Made by a program: the position numbers and the translations under genes. Shown one piece after another: positions 21,600-32,559 of a stretch of DNA of 64,000 bases (positions are counted from its first letter, which is position 1; each line of letters begins with the position of its first letter). The DNA is from Neoceratodus forsteri (lineage: Eukaryota > Chordata > Ceratodontiformes > Ceratodontidae), in the NCBI GenBank assembly GCA_016271365.2, contig JADMNL010000028.1:59290001-59354000 (forward strand), read 5' to 3'. Below the pieces are notes generated by a model, which saw nothing but the letters and a program-made list of their open reading frames with translations, made no database searches and was not told the DNA's origin.

Positions 21600-24500
21600 A
21601 TGGCTTATTTAAAAATGTGCTCATATAACGTGAAGGGAATTAACTCCCAAATAAAACATACAAGAATGTTACAAGAACTTAGAAAATTACAGGGGGATGT
21701 GATCTTCCTTCAAGAAACACACTTACCCATGACCGAGCACCTAAAGCTGCGTAGAGCTTGGGTGGATCAAGTGACAGCAGCCTCTCATCCCAAATCCAAA
21801 AGGGTGGGGGTGGCGATTCTACTGTGGAAAGGCCTACAATTGACAATAGAGTTGACAGAGGGAGGGTTGCAAGGAAGATATGTGAGGATGTCAGCCAAAA
21901 TTCAAGGTATGTTAATCCATTTTGTTAATATTTATGCCCCTAACACTCAACAAGAAAACTTCTTTAAAAAGCTTTTTCTGAAAATTGCAGAGCTCCCCCA
22001 GGGTCAGCTACTACTTGGAGGAAAGCTTAACACAGCGCCCCATCCCCTGAGAAATCGCTCATCGGGGCAACCTCGACAAATAAAACAGCATCTAAAATCC
22101 TGGCCGCATTAACAAGGGAAATAGGTTTGGTGGATATCTGGAGAGCCCAACACCTAAAGGAAAAAGACTATACTTTTTTCTGAAACTCACAACAGTCCTA
22201 TTCTAGAATAGATTTGTTTTACACAAATGCATCCTGTCTCCACAGGGTCAAGAGTTCCTGTATACATAATATCACTTTATCGGACCACTCCCCAATCTCA
22301 ATCTGTATGGCCCTTTTACCACGGGACAGACAGACTCTGTGGAGATTGACTGTCTCTTTATTGAATAATAAAACATTTGTTGAAAAATTAAGACAAACTA
22401 TAAAAGATTTCCAATTAGACCATCAGACAACCACCCATTCGGTGCTGCTCAAATGGAACACCCTCAAGGCAGTTACGAGAGGGGAAATAATCAGTTTTGC
22501 ATCGGCCCAAAAGAAACTCTCAAACCTAACACATGACAGACTAAACACAGAATTAAACTCGGTGGAAAAAACACATAAGGCAAATCCCTCTGACCGACAG
22601 ATCCAAAAGGAACTGACACAGGTTAGAAGGGCCTTGCAAGAATTTGAGAATAAAAAGGTGGAAGGGTATCTGAGATTCAGAAACCAAAAGTACCATGAAG
22701 TAGGGGGAAAGGCCTCAAGACTACTGGCTTTCAGGTTAAGAAAGGCCTAAGCGGATAGATATGTCCCTTTTATTCAGGACACAGGGCCCCAAGGTACAAG
22801 ATGGGAGGGTCCTAAGGAAATAGCAGCACAATTTCGGGAGTACTATCAAGATCTCTACTTAGAAGACAAGGGTGAGGCCACTACCCAAAATAAAACCAAA
22901 ACCTTCTTAGATTACATAAATCTACCCCGAATAACCGAATCGATGAGAACAGAGTTGAACCACCCCATCTCAGTGGAGGAGATAATGACAGCTGTCAAAC
23001 AGTTACCGGGGGAATGACCCCAGGCCCAGATGGGTTTAGTGGAGAATATTACAAAGCTTTGGGTCCCACGATGGTCCCCTGCTTGCAGAGGTATTTAATA
23101 AATGCCTAGAAGAGGGTAGAACCCCGGAAAGTTGGACCCACTCGTTAATCACAGTGATCCCAAAACCAGGGAAAGATAACACAAAATGTGCTTCTTTTCA
23201 GCCAATAGCTCTACTTAATCAAGACCAAAAAATATTTACTAAAATACTTTCCATTCAGCTTCAAAAATATATAGAATTACTAGTCCTCCCAGACCAAACA
23301 GGGTTTATCCCTCACCGTTATTTAAGTGATAATAAAAGGAGACTCCTAAATATTATGCAGAAAAAAGCCCCTAACCAGCACACAGATTTTGCAATTTTCT
23401 TAGATGCAGAAAAAGCCTCTTGATAGGCTGAATTGGACATATCTTTTTCAAGTGTTAGAAAAAATCGGGTTTGAAGGAAACTTTTTAAAGTGGGTTAAGC
23501 TTAGCTATCAGAACCAGCAGGCCAGGATAAAGGTGAATGGCACAGTCTCCTCCCCATTTAGAATCCACAGGGGTATGAGGCAGGGATGCCCCTCTCTCCT
23601 TTACTTTTTGCCGTCAGCATGGAACTGCTGGCACAGGCCATTTGGCAGAGAGGACAAATTGAGGGAATAGAAGTCCAAAACACAACGCATAAGATCTCCC
23701 TATACGCAGACAACACCCTAATTTATCTGGGTAACCCACGAGCTTCCATCCCACACCTGCTGGATTTACTGAGGGACTGCGGGGAGATATCGGGCTTTAA
23801 GATTAACAAAGGAAAATCTGAAGTGATGGCTTTGGGAGGGACACATGATCAGGAGCTGAGAAGAATGGTCCCCTTTAAATGGGTAGACACCAAAATTAGA
23901 TATTTAGGAATACAAGTTCCCACACAGGGAAACCTACTATACAAACATAACTACGGAACCCTTAAACAGTAAATATATGCTGACATAAATAGATGGTCCC
24001 AGCTTCCTCTATCATTCACTGACAGACTACAGACAGTTAAAATGAATATTTTACCGCATTTTCTTTTTCTTTTTACAATCCTCCCCCTCCTAATTCCTAA
24101 CAGAGATTGGAAAGACTTAAAAAAAATTATCAGACTTTATATGGGCTGGGAAGAGACCCAGAGTAAGATGGGACATCCTAATTGAGAATAGAGAAAGGGG
24201 GGAATGGGACTTCCAGACTTCCCAAAATATTATCTAGCCGCTCAATTGTTACCAGTTATTAAAATGCTGATGCCCGGGAGGAGTCAAGGGTGGCTGGAGA
24301 TAGAGGAAAGGGACTGCCGAGCAACCCAGTAAATATATTACCATGGAGAGTTCTTCCTAAAGATTTGAAACATACAGAAATACTCTAACAAGACACACCA
24401 TGTCAATGTGGTTGAAAGCCAGGCAAGAGTGAGAGATAGTGAGACCAGTTTGTGAATACCTTCCACTGTCTGACCTGCCAGGCCTCCCGGCACATAAAGG

Positions 24501-25429
24501 AGACACATGCCTAACTAGGTGGGCACTTAAAGGACTTAAATACCCACAGCAATTTATGGGCGCAGAACGCCTTAAACCCTTCGCTCAAATACTAAGAGAA
24601 TTTAACTTAAGTGGCGTTGAATCTTTCAGAAATAGTCAATGCTCACATTATATACAGAATAACATCGGGATAACAGAGCTGGCACAAAGCCCAGCAGCCC
24701 CTGTCATACTAACGTATCAAAAGAGTATCCTGCAAGATACTAAAACATGTATCTCACAAATACATAAAGCACCAACTGAAGACAGAGGAACCCTGGCTAT
24801 TCAGAGGGGTTCGGATCGTTGGAATGCTGAGGCAGAGCACATTATCCCTGAGAACACATGGAAGGGTATCGGGATGGGCATACGTAGAACAACTGGATCC
24901 CCCTCGTGGAGAGAATTTAGGTGGAAAATTAACATTCGTTTTTTCAAGACCCCCACGGTATCGTACCATTATGCCGCCTTTCCATCTAATAAATACTGGA
25001 GGAATTGTGGGTCTAAAGGCACACATTATCATACGTTTTGGGCATGCACTCGAATTGCATCTTTTTGGACAGAAGTAGCCAAACAAATAACCAGAGTGTT
25101 CTCCTTGAGGTCTCCACTGAGGTTTGAGAACTTGGTGCTAGGATCCCCTCCGGTAGAAATGAAAAGCAGACAGAGAAATATCTTTTTTATGCATTAATAG
25201 TAGCAGCACTTAAATCTCTTACTCAGAATTGGCTAAGGGAGGACCCCCTGCAATATCTCAGTGGTATAATATTACCAACCGAATTAAAAACATGGAGGCC
25301 ATAATGGCCCGCCTAAGACTTACCCCAGAGAAATTTAACACAAGATGGCTTCCCTATTTTGATCACTTGGATGAGAGGGAGGGCCTATCAGTTTTCGATC
25401 AATTGCTCCAAACCTTAGGTCAGACTTAA
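21600..25429 (+). pseudogene. L1 ORF2: endonuclease, reverse transcriptase, Cys motif
   Basis: ORF2p nicks target DNA and reverse-transcribes the element RNA. Visible blocks in order: endonuclease NVKGINSQIKH and IFLQETHL; GGKLNTAP in place of GDFN; DHSPIS; linker with YHEVGGKASRLLAFRLRKA; RT blocks VIPKPGKDNTK, LLNQDQKIFTKIL, DQTGFIPHRY, FLDAEKAS, RQGCPLSPLL. Next is LYADNTLIYL, where the catalytic YADD has become YADN, then INKGKSEVM. The C-terminal domain has YWRNCGSKGTHYHTFWAC, the L1/Tx1 cysteine-histidine motif, followed by FDHLDEREGLS near the end. Stops at about 22,748, 23,015 and 23,970 and several frameshifts disrupt it. The chosen start is the ATG before YLKMCSYNVKG. Confidence 0.85.
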
Positions 25430-26047
25430 AAACAGAGGAAGAGACAACATCTGGCTATAACAATAAAAGTAAAGGGGTTTATCTAAATTAAATAAGATAT
25501 GAAGCCGATAATAACAGCATCAGAGGTATCTTATTAAAATGATCCTGTAACCCATGTCGGTTTCTTCTTTTTCCCTCTCCCCCCCTTTTTTAGTATTAAA
25601 ATATCTGGCTGGCTCCCCGATTTAATGTCATAGTAAGATTTTAAGATTTTTTTTTACCTTTTAATAAATTACTCAGTGTTTATATTGTGCACACTTACAA
25701 AATAAATGTTGAAGTTAATCGTGGCAATAATAACCAGAGACACTAAGAGTTGGAAGTTTTTTACTGCTGTCCAAGTTAAGACAATTTTTGTTAACTGCTC
25801 TCCAGGATAAAATATTTACACCCCCAAGGGGCCAGAGCTTATTAAGGACAGTAGAGAAACACACACCTTCAATCTTCATGGCTGCTAACCCTGGGGAAGA
25901 ATCACAATGGACAATTAGATGCACTTTGTTTAATTGAAACTGTTTGTTATTGCTGATGTACACATATGTATTTCTACAAAGAAAATGTTTCTGAAGATAA
26001 ATCTGTACTTGTTGTTTACCTAATAAAGAGTTTTTAAGTTCAAAAAA

Positions 26048-27440
26048 AGAAACATAGAATTTGACAGCAGATAAAGACCGCTTGGCCCATCCAGTCTGCT
26101 CATTTTCCCTACCTACTGCAATACTGTAGACCCCATTTGATCTCTGGCTTAGCCCTTCCTTCCCTAATGACTAAGGTTCCCTTATTCCTATCCTGTTTGT
26201 TCTTGATCCTGGCACAGCTTTCACCACCACAACCTCCACTGGAAGCCTGTTCCAGGCATCCATCACTCTCTCTGTGAAGAAGTACTTCCTTATGTTTCCC
26301 CTCAGTCTACCCTCTCCAGCTTCGTAGCACGTCCCCTTGTTTTTGAGCATCTTTTTTTCAGAAAAATGCCTCCCTCTTGTACTTTATTTATACCTGTGAG
26401 GTAATTGATAGTCTCTATCATATCCCCCTTTTACCTTCTTCCCTCCATGGTATACATATTGAGGTCCTTTATTCTCTCCTCATATGGTCTCTGGTGCAGA
26501 CCCTGCACCATTTTTGCTGCCCTCCTCTGGACTGCTTCTACTCTGTCTATGTGCTTCCGAAGATGTGGTCTCCTGAATGGGACACAGTACTCCAGGTGAG
26601 GTCTCACCAATGATTTATACAATGGTATCACCACCTCCCTCTTTTTGCTGGTGACAGTTCTCCCTATTTACCCTAGCAGCCCACTGCTCTCAGCACAGCC
26701 TTTTCACACTGTTTGGCCACCTTTAGGTCATCAGATATGATCACCCCCAGGTCTCTTTCCTGTCTGGTGGTCGTCAGTACCACTCCCCCCATCATGTACT
26801 CTGCCCCTGGGTTTCTATGCTCTAAGTGCATAATTTTGCACTTCTTCACATTGAAACTTAGTTGCCACATTCTTGAACACTCCTCAAGCTTTCCTAGATT
26901 TATTTATTTTTATTTATTTAAATTTTGATAACCAGGTAGGCCCACTATTCATGATTTCTATTCATTTTTTCACCTGGTTTGTAGATTATGCCAATGCGAA
27001 TAGCGGTTCCATTCCCTGTCTCTAGGGTGCCCCACAGTGCCTGCGCCCCTTCCTGTACTCCCTGTGTCTCTGTAGCTTTTATGCTATCCCTTACATAAAG
27101 AGCCACTCCTCCCCCTTTTTTACCCTCCCTGTCCTTCCTGAACAGAGTATAGTCTGGTATGGCTATATCCCAGTCATGGTTCTCACTCTACCATGACTCG
27201 GTGATGGCGACAATGTCCAGATCAGCCTCTGCCATAATGAACACAAGATCCAGAATTTTATTTCCCAGACTTTGAGCATGCCTTCCAAATTCTTCTATCA
27301 CCCTTCTTGTCAGTCCCCCTTTTTCCCTTCTGCCTACTCTCCTTCTCCCTTCTGCCTTCATTCCCACCAGTCTAGCTTCAGACCTTGAGGCAATTCTTAA
27401 AACTTCAGTTCGATTTCTTAAATTCAGTTGCAAAAAAATA
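26048..27440 (-). mobile_element. Antisense CR1 LINE with internal deletion
   Basis: From right to left on the minus strand: the endonuclease start (LDIVAITESW, then DYTLFRKDREGKKGGGVALY and a RIGIIYKPG-like end). There is then a jump at about 26,900-26,965 to the end of the RT (LSFNVKKCKIMHLEHRNP, ERDLGVIISDDLK), LYKSLVRPHLEYCVPFRRPH and the C-terminal module. About 2 kb including the RT catalytic core is missing, and a short AAATA-type tail lies in the gap. The 3' end (minus) is a CR1 tail of TTCTATGTTTCT type, and this tail is the L1 insertion site. Confidence 0.85.
26431..26870 (-). pseudogene. CR1 reverse transcriptase, C-terminal part
   Basis: Two minus-strand frames: WQLSFNVKKCKIMHLEHRNP...TTTRQERDLGVIISDDLK (post-catalytic RT segment and thumb), then VIPLYKSLVRPHLEYCVPFR...RVEAVQRRAAKMVQGL. 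These are diagnostic CR1 blocks. A stop and frame change near 26,650 separate them. Confidence 0.85.
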
Positions 27441-27504
27441 TATAATTAGACATTGAGGGGTATCTTGGCTGCGTATAATTTATTCCAGTATATTCAATGT
27501 GATC

Positions 27505-27848
27505 TAGGGTTACCACTTGTCCTGATTTTCACAGGACAGTCCTGATTTGGGCAGCTGTGTCCTGCAAAAAAACAGGAAAAATACTACATGTCCTGATTTT
27601 ATAGTAGAAAAAATATTTTCTAACGTTCCACTAAATGTTGCAGAAAACTACAATACTTTAATTAAAATACCTTAAAATGATAAGAAACAACATAGGCCAC
27701 TAAGAAACTACAATATTTAGCCTTAATTCTGATTATATATAGAGAAAACAAGTCTGTTGCATTGGTCGAGGTTATGTACTGTCCTGCGAAAAATCATGTT
27801 TCAGTAAAAAATGTCCCACTTTGGGCTTCTTAAAAGGTGGTAACCCTA
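27505..27848. mobile_element. hAT-type MITE (344 bp)
   Basis: The terminal inverted repeat is TAGGGTTACCAC at the left and GTGGTAACCCTA at the right. It is flanked by the 8-bp direct repeats ATGTGATC (27,497-27,504) and ATGTGCTC (27,849-27,856), one mismatch apart, the hAT target-duplication length. The interior repeats TGTCCTGATTTT-type motifs in both orientations. There is no coding frame. Confidence 0.8.
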
Positions 27849-27856
27849 ATGTGCTC

Positions 27857-28809
27857 TATGAGCACCTGCAGCTCAAAAACATTGTCTGTGCACCAGCGCA
27901 GCTTGCTTTTGAGCAGTGACTGCTCCCTCCCGTAGCTAAGCACTCTGAGCCTACTTTTATAGGCGCTCCAATTAGCGTTGTCAGTTACTATGGTTTTGTC
28001 ATGGTAATGCCATGGCAACAGGCTTGGAAATGACAGAGTTCTGGTCTTATCTCCTTTTATGGAAGACGCTGAGCAAAGGCACTAGGAGCACAAAGCTAAG
28101 CACAAAACAAGTTGTAAAATACTATATTATCTTGTATATAAAATATTATTTTAACTTGTAAGTTTTCCTGTCTCACCTGGCCGACACCTTGACCCTCCCT
28201 TTTCTGATATTAATTAATTTTAGAAATTCCAATAAATTTCAATAATAGCAGAATTCAGGCACTGAATATAATCAGTATAATCTATATGCTCAACTTTACT
28301 TTGGCATCAGAGCAATACAGTGTGGTAAAAATAAAGACCTCAGGGCACCCTCGTAAATCATGGTTATCGCCACCCTCCAGCCTTCTTCAGCCCTCCTTAT
28401 GCTCAACCCTCTCAAATCTCCTAGCCTGGAAAAATGCCAAACAAATGCAGGAGAGGAGCGAGGGGTGAAGATAGAGGTCCGGGGCGGGGGGGCAGGATGC
28501 ACACAGCTTAAGATCGGGAAAAGGAAGCAAGAAGTCGGTCAACAAATACCACCTCTAATACCAGCACAAAAAGACAATAAATGAATAAAATAGGAAAAAA
28601 TAATAACGATACAAATCTGGTCTTTTCATTGCCAAAAAGCAGAAGAGCCGAGACTGGGATTCTGCTCTGTCAGTGCCTTCTCCATCCGAGCACACCCCAA
28701 ATGCCTTCAGATAAGGTGTCTGAACTGTCCCACTTATGGCTCGTTTGAGCCAGCACTGTTGAAGAGAAGGACACCCCCCCTGAACATGACCTTGCCATGA
28801 AAGGTGCCA
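27857..28809. other. No recognisable feature
   Basis: AT-rich at the left, G-rich around 28,455-28,500. Short frames on both strands lack recognisable domains. I see no repeat tails, inverted repeats or RNA genes here. Confidence 0.5.
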
Positions 28810-29422
28810 TTAAAGAGCTAGTGTACTGCCTGGAAACTGCCTGAAATTAATTGTAACTTTCAGATGTAGTCAGCTATCCCTTCTTATATCTTAAGTATTT
28901 TTTTTTTCTGTTTGCTAATTAAGAAATTTCCACCTGGCAGTACTGGGGTGATGTGTGGAGCAGCACTCTCTCTGAAGGAAAAAAAAAGTTAGTTCTGTTC
29001 CTCCCGCTACATCAACACTGAGACCACACTGATTATGATATCACTAGTAACCAATGAGAACCATTTCTCACTGCCAGGTTTCACTTTCACATGAAGCAGC
29101 AGGGACTGGCTCTCCCTGGTTACTAGTGATGTCGCAGTTTGCTGCATTTTGATTGGTAGTTTGTGAAGGTCACTGCTCAGGCTGCTAGGATTGTGGTGCC
29201 TCAAGGTGTTTGGTCTCATTTCTGACGATGTAGTGGGAGGAACAGAACTGACTTTTTCCCCCCTCCAGATAGAGTGCTGCTCCACACATCACCCCAGTAC
29301 TGTCAGGTGGAAAATCTTTTAATTAGCAAACAGAAAATAAAAAAATACTTCAGATATAAGAAGTGATAGCTGGCTACATCTCAAAATTACTATTAATTCC
29401 AAGCAGTACACTAGCTCTTTAA
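28810..29422. mobile_element. Long inverted-repeat element (about 205-bp arms)
   Basis: TTAAAGAGCTAGTGTACTGC at the left is matched by its complement at 29,403-29,422. The arms stay complementary through CAGTACTGGGGTGATGTGTG and GTTCTGTTCCTCCC to about 29,014 and 29,226. A shorter inverted pair (ATATCACTAGTAACCA / GGTTACTAGTGATGTC) sits in the loop. No protein is encoded and no target duplication is recognised. Confidence 0.75.
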
Positions 29423-29640
29423 AGACTGATGCTGGACATCTGCTGCAAAGCCAGCAACTCAAAGTCAGGAATGCCTTTGAAGATGATGCCATAGGCTGCA
29501 GCACAAACCAAAGCATCCAAGGCATCATGAGCTGACCTCAGAAGATGCTGTCCATCATCTAGACCACAGGCAACAGTCTGCTGGACCCCAAGTTTGATGG
29601 GACTATCAGGCAGCTTGTCAGCCACAACCTAGATGGAGTT
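29423..29640 (-). pseudogene. DIRS gag-like fragment
   Basis: Minus-strand residues QQTVACGLDDGQHLLRSAHD followed by ALDALVCAAAYGIIFKG resemble the conserved DIRS gag stretch seen at 41,480-41,600 (TFDSVDLVAHSTASGICFKG): a small-residue helix after D-A-x-D, ending GI-x-x-x-G. The palindrome at 28,810-29,422 lies directly against it and may have inserted into it. Confidence 0.45.
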
Positions 29641-30360
29641 CCATAGGCTATTCTGATATCTAATCATATGATAGCAGAGTGAGATGTCCAGCACAGACAA
29701 CCTCGGAGATGCAAAAATCTTTATGAGGGAGTAGCTAAATCCAGTCAAGGCAACCGATATGGATTAGGACAGAGTGGAATTAAGGGCCCACTCATCAATA
29801 ATGTCTATACAGTATATTCACATTTATTTATTTAACCAAAACAAAAGAAAAAAGTGTTTTACAATATCACCAACCTTTTGGAGCTGATCTTCTTCATCAG
29901 GGTTACACTGGTATTTGACTAAAACATATACAAAATAATACTTATTTCTAGTCTGTTCAATTTAATTGGATAATAAAAGATGACATATTTCATAAAGACC
30001 AATTCCACTTACTTAGATAAGTATGTAACTTAATCAAATGCACATCTTTTCTGTGGCTATCTGCATGTTATAAAAACATATATACATGTTTTGTTATAAA
30101 TATATTCTGCATTTTTATGAAATTCTTTAGAAACCCAAAAACTTAATAGCAAAATACCTTACATTTTTAAATTGTTATATTGTGAATCAGTAATTCATTT
30201 CTTAAGGAAAGAATATAATAAAATAACAATATATCCCATGTCCTTCAAATAGGCAAATCAGATATCAAAATCTCACTGTGTCTTTAAGTTTCTTCAGTAC
30301 CTTTGAAGAGATGGACTTTTTACCTTGTCTTAGTCTGTAAACATTGAGTCATGTCTTGTG
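29641..30360. other. Unassigned AT-rich stretch with a repeat tail
   Basis: Mostly AT-rich without coding signal. At 29,820-29,930 (minus) there is CTGATGAAGAAGATCAGCTCC, a motif common at the ends of vertebrate retroelements, followed on the same strand by an AAATAAATAAAT-type tail. This probably marks the end of an unidentified element. Confidence 0.35.
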
Positions 30361-30815
30361 CCTGTGAAAAGACGTGACTACAATTATTTAAAAACATCCG
30401 AAGTAACTACCAGCACTATATGCATATCCTGCTTGAACATGGTGCCTGGAATATATTAAACAGTGCATCCCAGCACTAGGATGCTTAGTACCATTGAATT
30501 ATTTAGACATTAGGTGCCACACTTAGTGTGGATCAGGCACAACCTCAAGCACATCCGTGTTCAAGCATAAGCCACATGACGTAGTGACACCATTTACAGT
30601 GCGTACACTGGGATGCCTGATTCTGAGTACCAGTTTCGAGTGAGCATGCTGCCTTTCCTAATTGAGAGAGCAGAGGACCATGTTGTATCACCATAATCGA
30701 CTTGGTGAGTGTGAATTAAACATTGTGTAAGCAGAAAGACAGTTCTGTAGGCATATAGCGCTGGCAATTACTTTGGATGTTTTAAAACAATTGTAGTCAT
30801 GTCTTTTCACAGGCA
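30361..30815. mobile_element. Element with about 90-bp terminal inverted repeats
   Basis: GCCTGTGAAAAGACGTGACT at the left matches in inverted orientation CATGTCTTTTCACAGGC at the right. Complementarity continues through CTACAATTATTTAAAAACATCC and CCAGCACTATATGC. About 455 bp overall, non-coding. Target duplication not evident. Confidence 0.65.
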
Positions 30816-30885
30816 GGTTGGGGGTCAGCCAGTGGGCGGAGGATTGAACATCCCTGTGGATGCTCTCCTCCTCTATGGAGGGACA
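30816..30885 (+). mobile_element. SINE-like repeat, partial copy 3
   Basis: GGGGGTCAGC and GGATGCTCTCCTCCTC in the same order and spacing as the repeats at 1,247-1,500 and 38,690-38,875, but on the opposite strand. It adjoins the right end of the inverted-repeat element. Confidence 0.4.
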
Positions 30886-31379
30886 GCTATCAGCTCAGGT
30901 ACATTACTGCCACCTGAGGGACCACAGATGGCAGTGCACATGTAGTGGCATACAGGGAACGCCGTCTGTCTTGTGTTCCATATGCTTATGTGAGTCTGAG
31001 CTTGTGCACTCCCCAGTGTTGGTATCCTGCAGGGATTAGGAACAGTGATAAATCCAAGACTTATGCAGGATGACAAACTGACCCCTCGCAGGCCCTGTAT
31101 TGGCTACTTGGCCCTTCTCCAACAGGGGATCCACTTTTGTGGCTGTTGGAGACCTTGCCATGGGGGGGGGCAGGGAGGTAGGCTGTGGGGACAAGGAGTC
31201 AGCAGGTATGTCTGTGGGAAGCCTGGTGTCAGGGCTGGGGGTTCGGTTCTGAAGTGGGCCTTGGTCAGTAACAAGAGGGGTAAACCAATTACAAAAAAAA
31301 TTGGGAAGCTGTGTAGCTTGTGGTATGAAGTTTGGGGTGATACTGTGAGGGGCTGCAAATCACAGCGAACATGGGTTGG

Positions 31380-31830
31380 GATAATATTTTGTAGAGAGTG
31401 CAGGGGTAGCAGTAAAACTTTAGTAGGTTGCAGGGGTGCAAATTTTAGGAAGCGGCAAGGTAGGAGGTACAGAGTTTGTGACTGGTGGGGGTACAAATTT
31501 GTGGAAGGTTGTAGATTTGGGGAGAATTGCAGGGGAGGTACAAATTATGGGAGTCATGTGGAGTAGGGGTACAAATGTTATAAATTTGGGAACTGCAGAT
31601 GGGTACAAACGTTGGGGAGTGAGGATGGATAAAAGTGTGGGGCAGGCTGCACATTTGGGGAGAGGTGTGAGAGGTAAATGAACAAATTACGGGGGGGTGC
31701 AGAGTAAGACTGCAAATTCTGAATGGGTTTCAAGGATGAGGGCACAGATTTAGGGAAGCATGCAGATTTTATGGATGGGTGCAAAGGTACAAACTCTAGG
31801 ATGGCTTTAGTGGTATAGTAAGTAAAAAAA
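31380..31830 (+). repeat. Degenerate G-rich minisatellite
   Basis: Purine-rich, C-poor strand with loosely repeated blocks such as GGGGGTACAAATTTG, GGAGGTACAAATTATG, GGGGTACAAATGTTA and GGGTACAAACGTTGG at about 25-45-base spacing. Long minus-strand frames rich in H, P, T and S arise only from this composition. Confidence 0.6.
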
Positions 31831-32033
31831 TGAGGTGGTATGTGGGAGAAAGTGTGCATATTATAAGACTGGTGCAAGGTAAGGAGGTGTAGTCAGCAGC
31901 TATTGAGGTAGGATGCAAATAATGTGGGCTCCTGAGAGCTTCTAATATCTCCTAATTTAAAAAAGCTGTAAGATTGGCTTAACTTACCAATATTGATAGC
32001 TGCTGAGCTTAAAGCAACAGTGTTGACTTTGGG

Positions 32034-32410
32034 TCACATGATGAGATGCACTACAAAGCTTGCAAATGCTGTAGACTCTGGCTGACCATGAGGACCACTG
32101 GTTGGGGAGATGGATAATGCAGGACCCTCAAAAACAAGATGCAGCCACCAGTGAACTCTGCAATGCAGCCCTACACAAAGCTGCAGTATAAAAGCTCTCA
32201 GCAAAAAAGTTGCCAAATTTTAATGCACAAACTGCGATCATCAAAACCAATGTGAAGCAACTTCAAGCGGAAGTAAGAAGGGCCTCAAAGCAACAGACAG
32301 CAGTAGTCACACATTCCACAGGCCTAATGAAAAAGAATAAGTTCCTCCGACTAAGACTGGAGCAGTTAAAAAATACTGCTCGGGCTTCTAATCGCTGAAT
32401 TTTCTATCCC
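32034..32410 (+). pseudogene. L1-type ORF1 fragment
   Basis: The + strand encodes a heptad-rich helix, NVKQLQAEVRRASKQQTAVV, then FLRLRLEQLKNTARASNR and a stop. LRxxxEQLENxARxxN is the end of the coiled coil of L1/Tx1 ORF1 proteins. The RNA-binding domain that should follow is not recognisable. Confidence 0.55.
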
Positions 32411-32559
32411 CCAGAGGGAAATCAAGATGAGGACTCCAAATCCGGTCAGGACGGCTGAAAGACTCCCTCCAGCTCCTAATGCTGATATAAGTGCTACAAG
32501 CATACAGGATTACACCAGATGGAACACTGATGGAAATTCCCTTATCAGAACTCTGTTAG

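Larger units (their letters stand above)
15906..22275 (+). repeat. Tandem segmental duplication, unit 2
   Basis: Second unit, about 6.37 kb, following unit 1 without spacer and continuing seamlessly into the rest of the L1. The join between units reads ATATCACTGACC. The L1 side would read ATATCACTTTAT and the L2 side CATTGCTGACC, so the dinucleotide CT is shared, a two-base microhomology. Direct orientation with microhomology fits replication-based or end-joining tandem duplication rather than retrotransposition. Confidence 0.95.
19161..26047 (+). mobile_element. Full-length L1-type LINE (6.9 kb), decayed
   Basis: Reading from the second duplication unit, the element runs from GGACTTCCGGTGATGTCATG to a short A tail after TAATAAAGAG. 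It is bounded by a 16-bp target duplication, AGAAACATAGAATTTG, at 19,145-19,160 and 26,048-26,063 (a third copy, at 12,798-12,813, arose by the tandem duplication). It has ORF1, an inter-ORF spacer, ORF2 (endonuclease, RT, C-terminal cysteine motif) and a 3' UTR. It belongs to the L1/Tx1 group. Many frameshifts make it inactive. Confidence 0.9.

Noticed and set aside
28286..28584. Small overlapping frames on both strands as a gene
   Set aside because: No domain, no splice-site pattern or repeat evidence; frames of this length are expected by chance.
31104..31877. H/P/T-rich minus-strand frames as a mucin-like gene
   Set aside because: The frames are produced by the G-rich degenerate minisatellite; no signal peptide and units are out of phase.
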